Shown here: positions 53,976 to 62,903 of the stretch, piece after piece | Layout: every line of letters begins with the position of its first letter | Position numbering within the stretch: the stretch's first letter is position 1 | Assembly (NCBI RefSeq): GCF_024662215.1 | Contig: NZ_CP096115.1 | Span: forward strand, 2,294,001-2,358,000 | Source of the DNA: Methanoplanus endosymbiosus | GTDB lineage: Archaea; Halobacteriota; Methanomicrobia; Methanomicrobiales; Methanomicrobiaceae | Direction: 5' to 3' | Length of the DNA stretch: 64,000 bases | The notes under the pieces: generated by a model | The model's database searches: none | Seen by the model: the letters and a program-made list of their open reading frames with translations, nothing else | What the model was told of the DNA's origin: nothing | Translations under genes and position numbers: made by a program

Positions 53976-54557
53976 TTAAATTCCATATTCTGCCAGATAT
54001 TTGCCTATTTTCTCAATGTCGCTGCCGGCCCTTATTACATTGCCTGATTTTAGATCTACAACCGTGCTTGGAGTGCCGGGAAGTGTACCGCCGTCAATAA
54101 ATATATCGTGAACTACATTCACCTGTGAGAACTCAACCGGAGATACCTTTCCTGAAATATTGGCGCTCGTTGATGTTATCGGACAGTCAAATCCGCTGAT
54201 CAGCTCAAGGGCAGTCTCATGCGCCGGCATTCTTATGCCTATAAGACCTGTTCCTCCGGTCAGAATATCCGGCACGCATTTTGATGCCCGTACAACAACA
54301 GTTACAGGTCCTGGCATGAACTCCCTGATGAAATTCTCTTCCTTCTCCTCAAGAATTGTAACTGCATGGAGCATCTCCATATCACATACAGCAATTGATA
54401 TCGGCTTTGATATTGACCTGTGCTTTGCATGGTACACCTTCTCAACCGCATGATCGGAGAATGCATCTCCGCCAAGACCATAGACGGTCTCAGTCGGATA
54501 TACAACCAGACCGTCTTTTTTTAAAATCTCTATTGCTTCTTCTGTTTTAATACTCAA
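53976..54557 (-). CDS. tsaC: Threonylcarbamoyl-AMP synthase (TsaC/Sua5/YrdC)
   Basis: First enzyme for t6A37 tRNA modification, 193 residues, YrdC domain only. Motifs are LVVYPTETVYGLGGDAFSD (about residues 17-35), AKHRSISKPISIAV, GPVTVVVRASKC and PITSTSANISGKVSP. It overlaps the upstream ACT gene by 4 nt. A KEOPS subunit (Pcc1) of the same pathway is encoded at 57407. Confidence 0.94.
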   Translation of the reverse strand: MSIKTEEAIEILKKDGLVVYPTETVYGLGGDAFSDHAVEKVYHAKHRSISKPISIAVCDMEMLHAVTILEEKEENFIREFMPGPVTVVVRASKCVPDILTGGTGLIGIRMPAHETALELISGFDCPITSTSANISGKVSPVEFSQVNVVHDIFIDGGTLPGTPSTVVDLKSGNVIRAGSDIEKIGKYLAEYGI

Positions 54558-55237
54558 AAATGCCGCCCCCTTACTCTGTATATATCAAATACTGCCAGCT
54601 CACTTGCATGCATAACCGCAAAAACTCCTGCCTGTATAGGATCTGTCACAACAAGGTCTGCGTGATCGGGCAGGCTTCCTGCCATTGAGAGGGAGATAAC
54701 CGGAATTCCGTATTGCTTGACCCTCTCAACAACAGATACGATTGTGCCGCCCATCAGTGACCCTGCAAGGACCAGTACTGCAACTCTTGGGAGGCGCGAG
54801 ATTGCATCAATGGCAGCAGTCAGGTTCTTCTCCCCGACAACCGGAAATGTATCCACTGATATTCTTTCCCCGCGGATATTGTGCCTGTCTGCTTCATTGA
54901 CCGCACCAAGGGCAACCTGTGCAACCTGTGCGCCTCCCCCGAATATTATAATCCTCTTACCAAAGATCTGTGACAGCGGCCTGTAGGTTTTAATATCATA
55001 AACCGGATCCAGCCTGATCAGGCTTTCTTTAAGGTGTTCATACTCTTCAATCTCCCCAAATTCAAAATATAGGAGTGATTTGCCCTTGTCTGGCCCGAAT
55101 GGAAGTACTGATGACTGCACCATCTCAATATTTGCACCATTCTCTGCCATAACTTCAGAGATGTCACGCAGAACACCCTGCCGGTGCTCACAGATTATGC
55201 TTACAGCCCGGACCGAAATATCGCCTGATTCTGTCAT
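54554..55237 (-). CDS. ACT-domain regulator (COG2150-like)
   Basis: A 227-residue protein. The N-terminal ACT domain (about 8-75: AVSIICEHRQGVLRDISEVM) binds amino acids in relatives. The rest is an archaeal C-terminal region with IFGGGAQVAQVALGAVNEAD and AVLVLAGSLMGGTIVSVVE. It resembles the predicted amino-acid metabolism regulators of archaea (COG2150/DUF5612). First gene of the tsaC-nucleotidyltransferase operon. Confidence 0.8.
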   Translation of the reverse strand: MTESGDISVRAVSIICEHRQGVLRDISEVMAENGANIEMVQSSVLPFGPDKGKSLLYFEFGEIEEYEHLKESLIRLDPVYDIKTYRPLSQIFGKRIIIFGGGAQVAQVALGAVNEADRHNIRGERISVDTFPVVGEKNLTAAIDAISRLPRVAVLVLAGSLMGGTIVSVVERVKQYGIPVISLSMAGSLPDHADLVVTDPIQAGVFAVMHASELAVFDIYRVRGRHF

Positions 55238-55729
55238 TTTTTTAAAATTTCCGGAAATTATGGATTATATTATCTTCAATAACCTTCTGATCAATTGACT
55301 CATAACGGATATAGGTTTTATTGTATTGACTCACCCTTTTCTCCTCCTCTCAGATCCTGACACAGCCGGGAGACAGTACACAGATGTTACCTCCGGTTGT
55401 CATGGTGCAATTAATTCCTGCGATATTATTAATATCTCATCCATCCTAGTTTTATGAAGCACTTATCTTTGATAGTGCTGGCTTTTGTAAGTCCGACGTG
55501 TTCTGTAATAACAGGCACTGCCGTAAGGCTAGGGATTACAAAAAGGTCAGTATATGGCTCTTTTTGTGGACTTACAGTTGTATCCGGATAATATTTGATA
55601 CTTCAAAACCGGAAAAGCGGGATATTAGTCAATAATATTCCCTGAGTAACTCTGTTAAATGCGTAATTAATCATGCGTAACAGATGCAGATGCTCGTTAA
55701 AGTATCTTTTAAAATAAAGGTGGTGAAAA
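55238..55729. other. 492-bp gene-free region with structured segments upstream of rpsO
   Basis: No convincing gene. On the left are the minus-strand promoter sequences of the ACT gene (A/T-rich near 55262-55272). The middle (55358-55577) holds several stems, listed separately. The right end has CTTTTAAAATAAA (about 55708-55720) as a TATA-like stretch and GGTGGTGA before the S15 ATG. Confidence 0.6.
55358..55577 (+). ncRNA. Candidate structured RNA or leader upstream of rpsO
   Basis: Stems visible: TGAC...GTCA plus CCGG/CCGG and AG/CT (55358-55372 with 55391-55402); AGCAC-T-TATC / GATA-GTGCT with TTT loop (55458-55479); an outer stem TTGTAAGTCC (55485-55494) pairing GGACTTACAG (55568-55577). 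Within that outer stem are CTGT-AATA-ACAG (55503-55514), a GTAA-tetraloop hairpin GCC-GTAA-GGC (55520-55529) and ACAAAAAG (55538-55545) / CTTTTTGT (55560-55567). Together these form a multi-branch junction. No known RNA family is recognised; strand is undetermined because stems are symmetric. Confidence 0.5.
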
Positions 55730-56188
55730 ATGGCACGAATGCACGCCCGCAGGCGCGGTAAATCCGGCTCAGTCCGTCCACTCCGCACAGAAGCACCGGA
55801 ATGGTCCAACAAGGACGCAGCAGAGATCATAAAGACAGTAGTAGAACTAAGAAAGGATGGACTTTCAAGTGCCGCAATCGGACTTGTCCTGAGAGACAAG
55901 CACGGTGTTCCGAGTGTTAAGCTCGCAACCGGCAGGAGAGTTGACCAGATTCTCGCAGACAACGGTCTTGAATCTGATATCCCTGAAGATCTCAGAAACC
56001 TCATTGTAAAGGCACTTGGTATGAGAAAACACCTTTCTGAGAATAAGAAGGATGTACACAACAAGCGCCAGCTCCAGCTCACCGAAGCAAAGGTGCGCAG
56101 GCTTGGGAAGTACTACGTAAGAACAGGCAAAATGCCAAAGGGATGGGCATACAAACCTGATACTGCGGAATTCCTGCTATCAAGATAA
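55730..56188 (+). CDS. rpsO: 30S ribosomal protein S15
   Basis: A 152-residue archaeal S15/S13e. It begins ARMHARRRGKSGSVRPLR, then VVELRKDGLSSAAIGLVLRD and the S15 helical core with RKHLSENKKDVHNKRQLQLT and GKYYVRTGKMPKGWAY. GGTGGTGA precedes the ATG. It leads an operon with the GAN nuclease, Pcc1 and S3Ae, as in many euryarchaea. Confidence 0.97.
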   Translation: MARMHARRRGKSGSVRPLRTEAPEWSNKDAAEIIKTVVELRKDGLSSAAIGLVLRDKHGVPSVKLATGRRVDQILADNGLESDIPEDLRNLIVKALGMRKHLSENKKDVHNKRQLQLTEAKVRRLGKYYVRTGKMPKGWAYKPDTAEFLLSR

Positions 56189-56195
56189 TCTGATA

Positions 56196-57410
56196 ATGTC
56201 CATCGAAGCCGCTGCAGAAGTTCTGGCTGATAATTTATCCAAAGCGGATTTTGTCAGGGTATATGGTCATCATGACGCGGACGGGATAGCCTCCGCTTCA
56301 ATCATATGCCATGCCCTCTCACGCCTTGGGAAAAAATATCACCTGACAATCAAATCCGGCATCAATGCCGGAGATGTCAGTGATGAAGTCCCCACAATAT
56401 TGTGTGATTTCGGTTCATCATCAGAAGATCTTGCAGAGGACGTAATGGTTGTTGATCACCATCTTCCACATTTCTCCGGAGAATACCACGTAAATCCGAG
56501 ACTGCATGGAATAGACGGAGATAACGAACTCTCATCGTCAGGTGCGGCATTTATTGTTGCAAACCGGATGGGTGACAACCGGGATCTCTGCGGACTTGCC
56601 CTGCTCGGCATAATCGGCGACAGTCAGACTGTCACCGGAAAGAATGAAGAGATCATAAACGAAGGGATTGCAAACCAGTTTATCACTCCAAAAAGGGGCA
56701 TTGCACTTCCCGGAAAAGATCCGGCTGAGAAGCTCTATACAGCAATCGATCCTTATCTCTCCGGAATCAGCGGTGATAAGGCTAAGGCACTTGAGATCTC
56801 AAAGCCCGGATCTGATGCGGGGGACAGCCCTGACAGTATGCTCTCTTCGGTCATACTTGAGATTGCCGGCACGTCAAGTCTGCATGCAATGCAGTCAGTC
56901 TGGGGAGATATATATGAGATTGAACGTGGCGTTATTCACGATGCACACACCCTTGCCGCAACTGTGGAAGGGTGCGGGCTTTCTGGAAGGGGCGGTCTTG
57001 GTGCCGCTTTATGTCTGCGTTCAGTCAGCTGCACAGAGATGGCAGAGGAGACTGCCGTCTCATTCAGGCTTAATGTAATCTCTTCCCTTAAAAGCGCGAA
57101 GAAACCGGATGAAAATCTTGCGCTCTTTGAGATTGACAGCCCAAAGGTCTCAGGCAGTGTGGCAGATATTCTCTCAAAAGATCTCATAGCAGATTCACCT
57201 GTATTTACGGTTGCAAAGAAGGATGATGGCGGATATTCTGTTTCTGCCAGATCTCCTCCCTGTTATGGGCTGAATATAGGTGAGTTTCTTGAAAAACTTG
57301 CATCTGAATGCGGAGGTACTGGCGGCGGCCATGTGTCAAGAGGCGGTGCAGCATTCCCGGAGTCCGGTTATCCGGCATTCAGGAAAGGAATAGAGGGGAT
57401 GTCTGCATGA
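56196..57410 (+). CDS. DHH-family RecJ-like nuclease (GINS-associated nuclease type)
   Basis: A 404-residue exonuclease. DHH motif residues are in YGHHDADGIASASI (about 24-37) and MVVDHHLPHFSG (about 84-95), and the DHHA1 end shows GGTGGGHVSRGGAAF. Archaeal members (GAN) associate with the GINS replication complex and degrade single-stranded nucleic acid. It sits between S15 and Pcc1 and overlaps Pcc1 by 4 nt. Confidence 0.88.
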   Translation: MSIEAAAEVLADNLSKADFVRVYGHHDADGIASASIICHALSRLGKKYHLTIKSGINAGDVSDEVPTILCDFGSSSEDLAEDVMVVDHHLPHFSGEYHVNPRLHGIDGDNELSSSGAAFIVANRMGDNRDLCGLALLGIIGDSQTVTGKNEEIINEGIANQFITPKRGIALPGKDPAEKLYTAIDPYLSGISGDKAKALEISKPGSDAGDSPDSMLSSVILEIAGTSSLHAMQSVWGDIYEIERGVIHDAHTLAATVEGCGLSGRGGLGAALCLRSVSCTEMAEETAVSFRLNVISSLKSAKKPDENLALFEIDSPKVSGSVADILSKDLIADSPVFTVAKKDDGGYSVSARSPPCYGLNIGEFLEKLASECGGTGGGHVSRGGAAFPESGYPAFRKGIEGMSA

Positions 57411-57655
57411 GCCTTTTGATCTCCGGAGAGATAAGAACCCGTCATAAATCGCCGGAATCTGTTGCAGAAGCACTGTCAGCAGACAATCTGCTTTCAATGA
57501 GAACAGTTCCCGACGGAGTTTATGTTAAGAGTACGATAGAGGGAAATAAGCTCAGATCTGTGGTAGCATCGGTGGATGATTATCTGATGAATCTCTCTGT
57601 TGCAGAGGATATATGCAGATGTATCTTTTCTGTGCAGGAGAGCAGCAGAAAATAA
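57407..57655 (+). CDS. pcc1: KEOPS complex subunit Pcc1
   Basis: An 82-residue protein starting SLLISGEIRTRHKSPESVAE, with a KSTIEGNKLRSVVASVDDYL segment, matching the dimerisation subunit of KEOPS, which makes t6A37 in tRNA. The ATG overlaps the GAN stop (ATGA). tsaC for the same modification is about 3 kb upstream on the other strand. Confidence 0.85.
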   Translation: MSLLISGEIRTRHKSPESVAEALSADNLLSMRTVPDGVYVKSTIEGNKLRSVVASVDDYLMNLSVAEDICRCIFSVQESSRK

Positions 57656-57671
57656 TTAAAAAGGTGAATAA

Positions 57672-58277
57672 ATGGCAGCAAGAAGAAAGTCAGTTGGAAG
57701 AAGAGTAGAGGGATGGAAGACGAAAAGCTGGTACAAGGTATATGCACCTGAAAATTTCAATAAAGCATACCTTGGCGAGACCATCTCCAATGAACCTGAA
57801 AAGGTTTACGGAAGAGTAATGCAGACAACACTTGGTGAGATAACCCAGGATTATTCCAAGCAGAACATCAAGATGAGATTTAAGGTCAACAATGTAGCAG
57901 GCGATTCTGCATACACTGACTTTGTCGGTCATGAGGTTACAAAGGACTATCTCCGTGCAATGGTGAAGCGCAGAACATCAAGGATAGACTCGATTGTTCT
58001 TCTCACAACAAAGGATGGCAGAAAGATCAGGGTTACAACCACCTGCTTTACAATTAACAGGGCAGATTCAAGCCAGGCACATGCAATCAGGCAGACAATA
58101 ACGGATTCTGTAAAGGCAAGAGCAGCAGAACTTTCATATGAGCAGTTTGTCAGGGAAATGGTTCTTGGAGAACTCTCCCGTGAGGTATTCAAGCTTGTAA
58201 AGAAGATCCATCCTGTCCGCCGTGTTGAGGTCATTAAATCCAAGGGCATTGAAGCGTCCTCGGTTTATGCACAGTAA
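57672..58277 (+). CDS. rps3ae: 30S ribosomal protein S3Ae
   Basis: Archaeal/eukaryal-specific small-subunit protein, 201 residues. It has WKTKSWYKVYAPENFNKAYL near the N-terminus, RFKVNNVAGDSAYTDFVGH, and the C-terminal LVKKIHPVRRVEVIKSKGIE. AAGGTGA lies upstream of the ATG at 57672. It follows Pcc1 closely in the S15 operon. Confidence 0.96.
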   Translation: MAARRKSVGRRVEGWKTKSWYKVYAPENFNKAYLGETISNEPEKVYGRVMQTTLGEITQDYSKQNIKMRFKVNNVAGDSAYTDFVGHEVTKDYLRAMVKRRTSRIDSIVLLTTKDGRKIRVTTTCFTINRADSSQAHAIRQTITDSVKARAAELSYEQFVREMVLGELSREVFKLVKKIHPVRRVEVIKSKGIEASSVYAQ

Positions 58278-58320
58278 TTTAATCAACAAATTTTAGATAT
58301 ATTGAAAGGAGCTGAAAAAG

Positions 58321-58602
58321 ATGGGAAAAACAGGAACCACAACCTGGACTCAGATTAAAAGTGTTTCCGGACAGCTTAGGCTTGTCCCGCAGAAAGAAGC
58401 AGGCTATAAAAAACCAGGCCCAAACCAGCGTTTTAAGTCCGGTGCAAAACTGAAGAAAGCTATCAGCAAGAGTCAGGATGCAGGACGCGGAAGAAGAGGA
58501 GGAAGACCTGCAAGAGGCCGTGGCAAACAGATTGATCCAAGATTCAGAAGGCGTATCAAGCGCTCTCCGGCATCAGTCAAAGGCACAAAGGGTTCAAAAT
58601 AA
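58321..58602 (+). CDS. Small basic protein, DUF5350 family
   Basis: A 93-residue, very basic protein. It starts MGKTGTTTWTQIKSVSGQLR and has an Arg/Gly-rich segment GRGRRGGRPARGRGKQIDPR (about residues 59-78), like a nucleic acid- or ribosome-associated factor. It resembles the methanogen DUF5350 family, whose function is unknown. AAAGGAG precedes the ATG. It follows S3Ae, which suggests a role in translation. Confidence 0.75.
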   Translation: MGKTGTTTWTQIKSVSGQLRLVPQKEAGYKKPGPNQRFKSGAKLKKAISKSQDAGRGRRGGRPARGRGKQIDPRFRRRIKRSPASVKGTKGSK

Positions 58603-58663
58603 TACTCCCAAATATTATTTTGAAATTTTTTCTTAAACCTGTATTTCAGGGGAGGTTATTATA

Positions 58664-59020
58664 ATGAATTCAAATGAAGCAGTTCAGGCTTATCTTTTTG
58701 GTGAAAACAGCAAAGTTAATCTGATAACTGCATCACAGACTGTACCTGTTATATCCGGACTTAAGGGTGCGGAGAAGAGCGGTGCAAAGAAAGTTCTGTT
58801 TATTCTGCTTGATTCATACTGGACCCAGCTTAATCTTGCCGGGCAGAAGACCGGATTTAAAGAATTCGGTGAAGCAGCAGACCTTATTGATAAGGCAAAG
58901 AAGCAGATTGAGATTGAAGATTTTGATGATGCAGTAATAACCATCTCAATGGCTATTACAAAATGCACCACGCCTGCACAGTCGGCATGGGCTGTACTGA
59001 GTGAAAATGAGCTCATTTGA
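58664..59020 (+). CDS. Unknown helical protein
   Basis: A 118-residue, mostly helical soluble protein preceded by a very strong GGGGAGGTT ribosome-binding site. Helices such as GFKEFGEAADLIDKAKKQIE and DFDDAVITISMAITKC suggest a compact bundle. I do not recognise a family. It overlaps the following nitroreductase gene, so the two are translated together. Confidence 0.7.
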   Translation: MNSNEAVQAYLFGENSKVNLITASQTVPVISGLKGAEKSGAKKVLFILLDSYWTQLNLAGQKTGFKEFGEAADLIDKAKKQIEIEDFDDAVITISMAITKCTTPAQSAWAVLSENELI

Positions 59021-59534
59021 TTTTCTGAATTTTGTCTCCACAAGATCTTCTGTGAGGGATTATTCAGATAAAGAGGTCTCAGATGATGAGATCTCAGGTA
59101 TAATCAGGTGTGCTTCTGAAGCACCAAGTGCGGGCAACCGTGAGTCCTGGGACGTAATAATCATCACTGACCCAGGGATAAAAGAGGATCTTTCGGATGC
59201 GTCTTTCCAGCAGCAGCACCTCATCTCAGCGCCTGTACTGCTTGTGGTCTGTGCAAATTATGTGCGTTCCATGTCACAGTACGGTGAGAGGGGAATTCTT
59301 TATGCAATTGAGGATGCCTCTATTGCATGTACATATATGATGCTTGCCGCACATTCAATGGGTCTTCAGACCTGCTGGACAGGTGCGTTTGACGATGAGG
59401 CTGTGCCGGAGATTTTGGCTCTGCCACAGCATGCACGCCCGGTTGCCATACTGGCACTCGGAAGAGGTGTTATAACCGGTGAAAGACCGGGAAGAATGCC
59501 TTTAAATGAACATATTCATGAAGATGTCTGGTAG
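59007..59534 (+). CDS. Nitroreductase family protein
   Basis: A 175-residue flavoenzyme fold: [20 protein letters not shown] with the FMN-binding Arg/Ser cluster, [19 protein letters not shown], and [19 protein letters not shown] with [16 protein letters not shown] near the end. It probably binds FMN and reduces nitro or quinone compounds, or acts in cofactor redox chemistry. ATG 59007 or GTG 59001 could be the start. Confidence 0.87.
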   Translation: MSSFDFLNFVSTRSSVRDYSDKEVSDDEISGIIRCASEAPSAGNRESWDVIIITDPGIKEDLSDASFQQQHLISAPVLLVVCANYVRSMSQYGERGILYAIEDASIACTYMMLAAHSMGLQTCWTGAFDDEAVPEILALPQHARPVAILALGRGVITGERPGRMPLNEHIHEDVW

Positions 59535-59539
59535 ATATT

Positions 59540-59884
59540 ATGGCTGATTATCTTGTAACTGTTGAATCCGGATGGGTTATCAAGGATGTCGGGTCACTCG
59601 ACGATGCAATTGGTATTGCAATAAGTGAGGCAGGAAAACGCCTCAATCCTTCGGCAAAGTTTGTTGAAATTGAGATTGGACAGCTGACATGTCCTTTCTG
59701 TGAGCAGGAGCTTAATAACGCTCTTATTGTTGGAAATATTGCTCTTGTCGGCCTTATACTTGAGATGAAGGTATTTAAGGCTGAGAGTGAGGAGCATGCC
59801 GGAAGAATTGCAAAATCTGTAATCGGACGGGCACTCCGTGATATTCCGCTAAAGATTGCAGAAGTAGAGGAAATCAAGGCATGA
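59540..59884 (+). CDS. DUF555/UPF0212 family protein
   Basis: A 114-residue archaeal protein. It starts [20 protein letters not shown] and has a single CPFC pair ([19 protein letters not shown], about residues 51-69), the hallmark of this methanogen-conserved family of unknown function. It overlaps the PfkB kinase gene by 4 nt. Confidence 0.85.
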   Translation: MADYLVTVESGWVIKDVGSLDDAIGIAISEAGKRLNPSAKFVEIEIGQLTCPFCEQELNNALIVGNIALVGLILEMKVFKAESEEHAGRIAKSVIGRALRDIPLKIAEVEEIKA

Positions 59885-60768
59885 TTTCGGTCGTGGGCCA
59901 CACTGCAACAGATCATATCTTTAAGGTGCCGGAATTTCCAGACAGGCACAGTTCAGTGCCTATACTGGATCATAAAATATATTATGGCGGCGGCGCTGCA
60001 AATATCGCAGCAGGAATTGCAAAACTTGGGGGAGAGTGTGAACTCTTCTCTGCCGTTGGTTTTGATTTTTCCGGCAGTGAATATGACCAGTGGATGGATG
60101 GGCTTGGCATCCGGAAAAATTTACTATGTTCGGATGACAAGCGGACTGCATCGTGCTATCTGTATAATGATGAGGGCGGCGATCAGATCACATTCTTTGA
60201 GTGGGGTGCTTCTGAGCTGTTCACAACTGCAGATTCGCCAAAGTTTGATTTTGTCCATATGGCAACCGCAGATCCGTCGTTCAATGTGAAAGTATCTGAA
60301 AATTCTGAGTTTGCATCTTTCGATCCCGGACAGGATTTAATCAATTATTCCGGTGAGCAGCTCTCCGTCATTCTTGACAATATTGATATTCTCTTTGCCA
60401 ATCAGCATGAGATGAAGGGAATGGCTGAGAAGATCGGGATCTCAGAGGCTGATATTATAAAATCTGTTCCTGTTTCGGTTGTCACCATGTCTGGTGATGG
60501 CAGTGTTATTCACATGAAGGGCAGTAAGACGAGGATTCCATCCGTTCCTGTGACTCTTGCCGATCCTACCGGTGCCGGTGATGCCTACAGGGCAGGTTTT
60601 CTGACAGCACATCAGATTGGTTATGATCCTGTAACCTGCTGTAAGATTGGTACTGTTGCCGCTTCATTTAATGTGGAGTCGGTTGGCCCGCAGACAAATC
60701 TCCCTGACTGGGAGAGAATGAAACTGCGCTTTGAGAAGCATTTTGGAAAACTTGAGGCTGTTATATAA
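59881..60768 (+). CDS. PfkB-family carbohydrate or nucleoside kinase
   Basis: A 295-residue ribokinase-like enzyme. It has the N-terminal [20 protein letters not shown] loop and the signature [20 protein letters not shown] with the catalytic Asp near residue 233. Family members phosphorylate sugars or nucleosides; archaeal relatives include nucleoside kinases. The substrate cannot be fixed by eye. Confidence 0.9.
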   Translation: MISVVGHTATDHIFKVPEFPDRHSSVPILDHKIYYGGGAANIAAGIAKLGGECELFSAVGFDFSGSEYDQWMDGLGIRKNLLCSDDKRTASCYLYNDEGGDQITFFEWGASELFTTADSPKFDFVHMATADPSFNVKVSENSEFASFDPGQDLINYSGEQLSVILDNIDILFANQHEMKGMAEKIGISEADIIKSVPVSVVTMSGDGSVIHMKGSKTRIPSVPVTLADPTGAGDAYRAGFLTAHQIGYDPVTCCKIGTVAASFNVESVGPQTNLPDWERMKLRFEKHFGKLEAVI

Positions 60769-60837
60769 TTCCGGAGCATTTATCCGGAATTATGGCCTTT
60801 ATTAATCAGAATTTAATACTATATTATATAATCAGGG

Positions 60838-60844
60838 AGAGTGA
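60838..60844 (+). promoter_or_regulatory. Shine-Dalgarno site deciding the DUF2070 start
   Basis: GAGAGTGA-like sequence whose TGA (60842-60844) is in frame with the DUF2070 gene. Spacing to CTG 60851 is six bases, so a CTG start is the simplest reading. Confidence 0.5.
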
Positions 60845-60850
60845 TTTGAT

Positions 60851-62590
60851 CTGTCTGCTTCAGGTGATACAAAAATAGAGGGTCTGAGCAGATATCTGTT
60901 TATTGCGCCGTCATGGCCGCGTTCTCTTACAATTATTATAATCCTCGGAATTCTGACAGATGTTGCCAGTCTTTTTGGGAACAGTGAATTCAGGTTTTTT
61001 GGGACATTTGGTTTTACCCTGCCTGCAATAATGTCTTTTGTCTTTACAAAGCCGCTTGTTGAATATTTCGGGAAGAAGATTACCTGGAACAGGTCTGCAC
61101 TGCTGGTTCTTGCCTGTTTTATATTCTCAATTATTATCAGTTTCTTTCCGGTTCTGCTGATATTTGAGGGGATAGTTCCGCTTTTATTTGCGGTCTCGCT
61201 TGGGTTTATATTCGGCATCAGGCTGATTGTTCTTGTAGCAATAGCAGATTTCCGGCTCAAGAAGATGTTTCCGGCAGCGGTAACCCAGAGTTTTTTCGGG
61301 ACTTTTGTGGGTTATTTTTATTTCGGGCCTGATTTTTTACTGCTTTCTGTAACGACTCATATTCTCTTCGGGATATGTGTATTCCTCTTTCTGTGGCTCA
61401 TTGAGCGGCCGCTTAAGAAAAATTTCAATATAAGTGCCCTGAATTTCATCAATGCGTTTATTGCGCACAATACGGACGGTTCAAAGGCTCTTGAGACATT
61501 TTTCCGGGAAATTGGCGAGGAGGTATATGTCCCTCAGGTCTCGCTCTTCTTTAAGCGGGAAGACAAGGAGGATGTAATCTTTACTGTGCCTAATCTGCAT
61601 CCCGGACCTATGGGTGAGATTGGCGGTGGCAATCTTCCGCGTATTCTGCATGATTCTCTTCCCGGAGAGGCGTTTGTTGCCCACGGGTGTGCAACGCATG
61701 ATTTCAATCTTGTCTCTGAGGATGAGGTTTCAAAGATTGCCGATGCCGTGAAGAAGTCTGCGCTTGATGTTGAATATTCTGAATATGCCGGAAAGTCGAT
61801 GCGCTTTGAGTGCGGTACGGTTAAGACTCTTGTTCAGACCTTTGGTGACAGTGTTCTGGCTATCAGTACAAGGTCGCCGGGGATGACTGAGGATCTCGAC
61901 TATCCTATTGGCCTTGCCATTATGGCTGAGGGCCATAAGAGGTTTAAGAATGTCGCCTTTGTTGATGCCCACAACTGTATGGTTGATGTTGTTACGTCAG
62001 TGCTGCCTGCTTCCTTTACTGCATATGAATATATCCGGGGTGCACTCTCCGCATTTGAGGGTTGTTATGACTGCGGGCAGGATGAATTTTCAATAGGTGT
62101 CTGCCGGATGGAGCTGCCCTTTACACGTGCGGACGGTTTTGGTGATCTTGGTATTCAGACTCTTGTTGTTGAGACTGCCGGTCAGAGGACTGCATATGTG
62201 CTGTTTGACGGTAATAATATTCATCAGGGTGTCAGGGAGAAGATCAGGGCTGAGGTTTTAAGATATGTTGATGAGTGTGAGTTAATGACGAGTGATTCAC
62301 ATGTGGTCAATACAATGAGCGGAAAGAATCCTGTCGGGCTTAGAGTTCCTCCTGAGGATATTATTCCGTATGTTATTGATTCGGTTAAGACTGCGGTTAA
62401 GGATCTCTCGCCTGCGACTGCCGCGGCCTCTACCGGGTGGTGTGAGGGTGTTGTGGTATTTGGCTCACAGAGGATTTCACAGCTTGCAAGTACTGTCAAT
62501 GCAATGCTCACCTATGTCGCGCCCCTCGGTGTTGCAATACTTGGTGTTGCGCTTGTTTTTTCGGTGATTGCGTATCTGATTCTGCTGTGA
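60851..62590 (+). CDS. DUF2070 family membrane protein
   Basis: About 579 residues from a CTG at 60851. An N-terminal half with six or seven membrane segments (first at LTIIIILGILTDVASLFG) is followed by a soluble domain with NLHPGPMGEIGGGNLPRIL and VDAHNCMVD, then a C-terminal membrane segment. The first ATG is 61031, but the frame upstream reads KIEGLSRYLFIAPSWPRSL, a family-typical start, and an in-frame TGA at 60842 precludes further extension. No ATG, GTG or TTG lies between. CTG 60851 is six bases after GAGTGA. Function of the family is unknown. Confidence 0.82.
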   Translation: MSASGDTKIEGLSRYLFIAPSWPRSLTIIIILGILTDVASLFGNSEFRFFGTFGFTLPAIMSFVFTKPLVEYFGKKITWNRSALLVLACFIFSIIISFFPVLLIFEGIVPLLFAVSLGFIFGIRLIVLVAIADFRLKKMFPAAVTQSFFGTFVGYFYFGPDFLLLSVTTHILFGICVFLFLWLIERPLKKNFNISALNFINAFIAHNTDGSKALETFFREIGEEVYVPQVSLFFKREDKEDVIFTVPNLHPGPMGEIGGGNLPRILHDSLPGEAFVAHGCATHDFNLVSEDEVSKIADAVKKSALDVEYSEYAGKSMRFECGTVKTLVQTFGDSVLAISTRSPGMTEDLDYPIGLAIMAEGHKRFKNVAFVDAHNCMVDVVTSVLPASFTAYEYIRGALSAFEGCYDCGQDEFSIGVCRMELPFTRADGFGDLGIQTLVVETAGQRTAYVLFDGNNIHQGVREKIRAEVLRYVDECELMTSDSHVVNTMSGKNPVGLRVPPEDIIPYVIDSVKTAVKDLSPATAAASTGWCEGVVVFGSQRISQLASTVNAMLTYVAPLGVAILGVALVFSVIAYLILL

Positions 62591-62812
62591 GAATTATTAT
62601 CATCTAATATTTTTTTGAAGAACTGGCCTTTTTTCCGGATTATTTTGGTATTTGTCAGTATATGTTTGTGTTTTGTGTGTTTTTTGCCGGAATTTTATAC
62701 TGGCTTTTCTCTATGCGTGAGTCCTGGGAATTTTTGTTATGTTGTGGGTTTTATCCGGATTTTCGGGTACAATTGCATAAATGTTAATTTGATGGAGTTT
62801 CATTTTATATGG

Positions 62813-62897
62813 GCGAGGGTAGGTAAGCTTGGCCAAAACCGACGGACTTAAGATCCGTTCTCTCAGGAGTCCATGGGTTCGAATCCCATCCCTCGCA
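62813..62897 (+). tRNA. tRNA-Leu (anticodon TAA)
   Basis: Full cloverleaf: acceptor GCGAGGG (62813-62819) pairs CCCTCGC near the 3' end; the anticodon arm ACGGA-CTTAAGA-TCCGT gives anticodon TAA; a long variable arm (class II) and the TGGGTTCGAATCCCA T-arm follow. The discriminator is A and CCA is not encoded. Reads UUA leucine codons. A T5 run directly after it can terminate transcription. Confidence 0.95.
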
Positions 62898-62903
62898 TTT
62901 TTG
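62897..62903 (+). terminator. T-run after tRNA-Leu
   Basis: TTTTT immediately 3' of the tRNA discriminator base, an archaeal-type terminator. Confidence 0.4.

Noticed and set aside
55358-55577. Known archaeal RNA (RNase P RNA, SRP RNA, C/D box RNA) in the rpsO upstream gap
   Set aside because: The conserved cores of these RNAs are not present, so it is reported only as a candidate structure.
62801-62810. TATA box directly before tRNA-Leu
   Set aside because: CATTTTATAT lies only 3 bases from the mature 5' end, too close to act as the TATA element; the promoter is probably further upstream.
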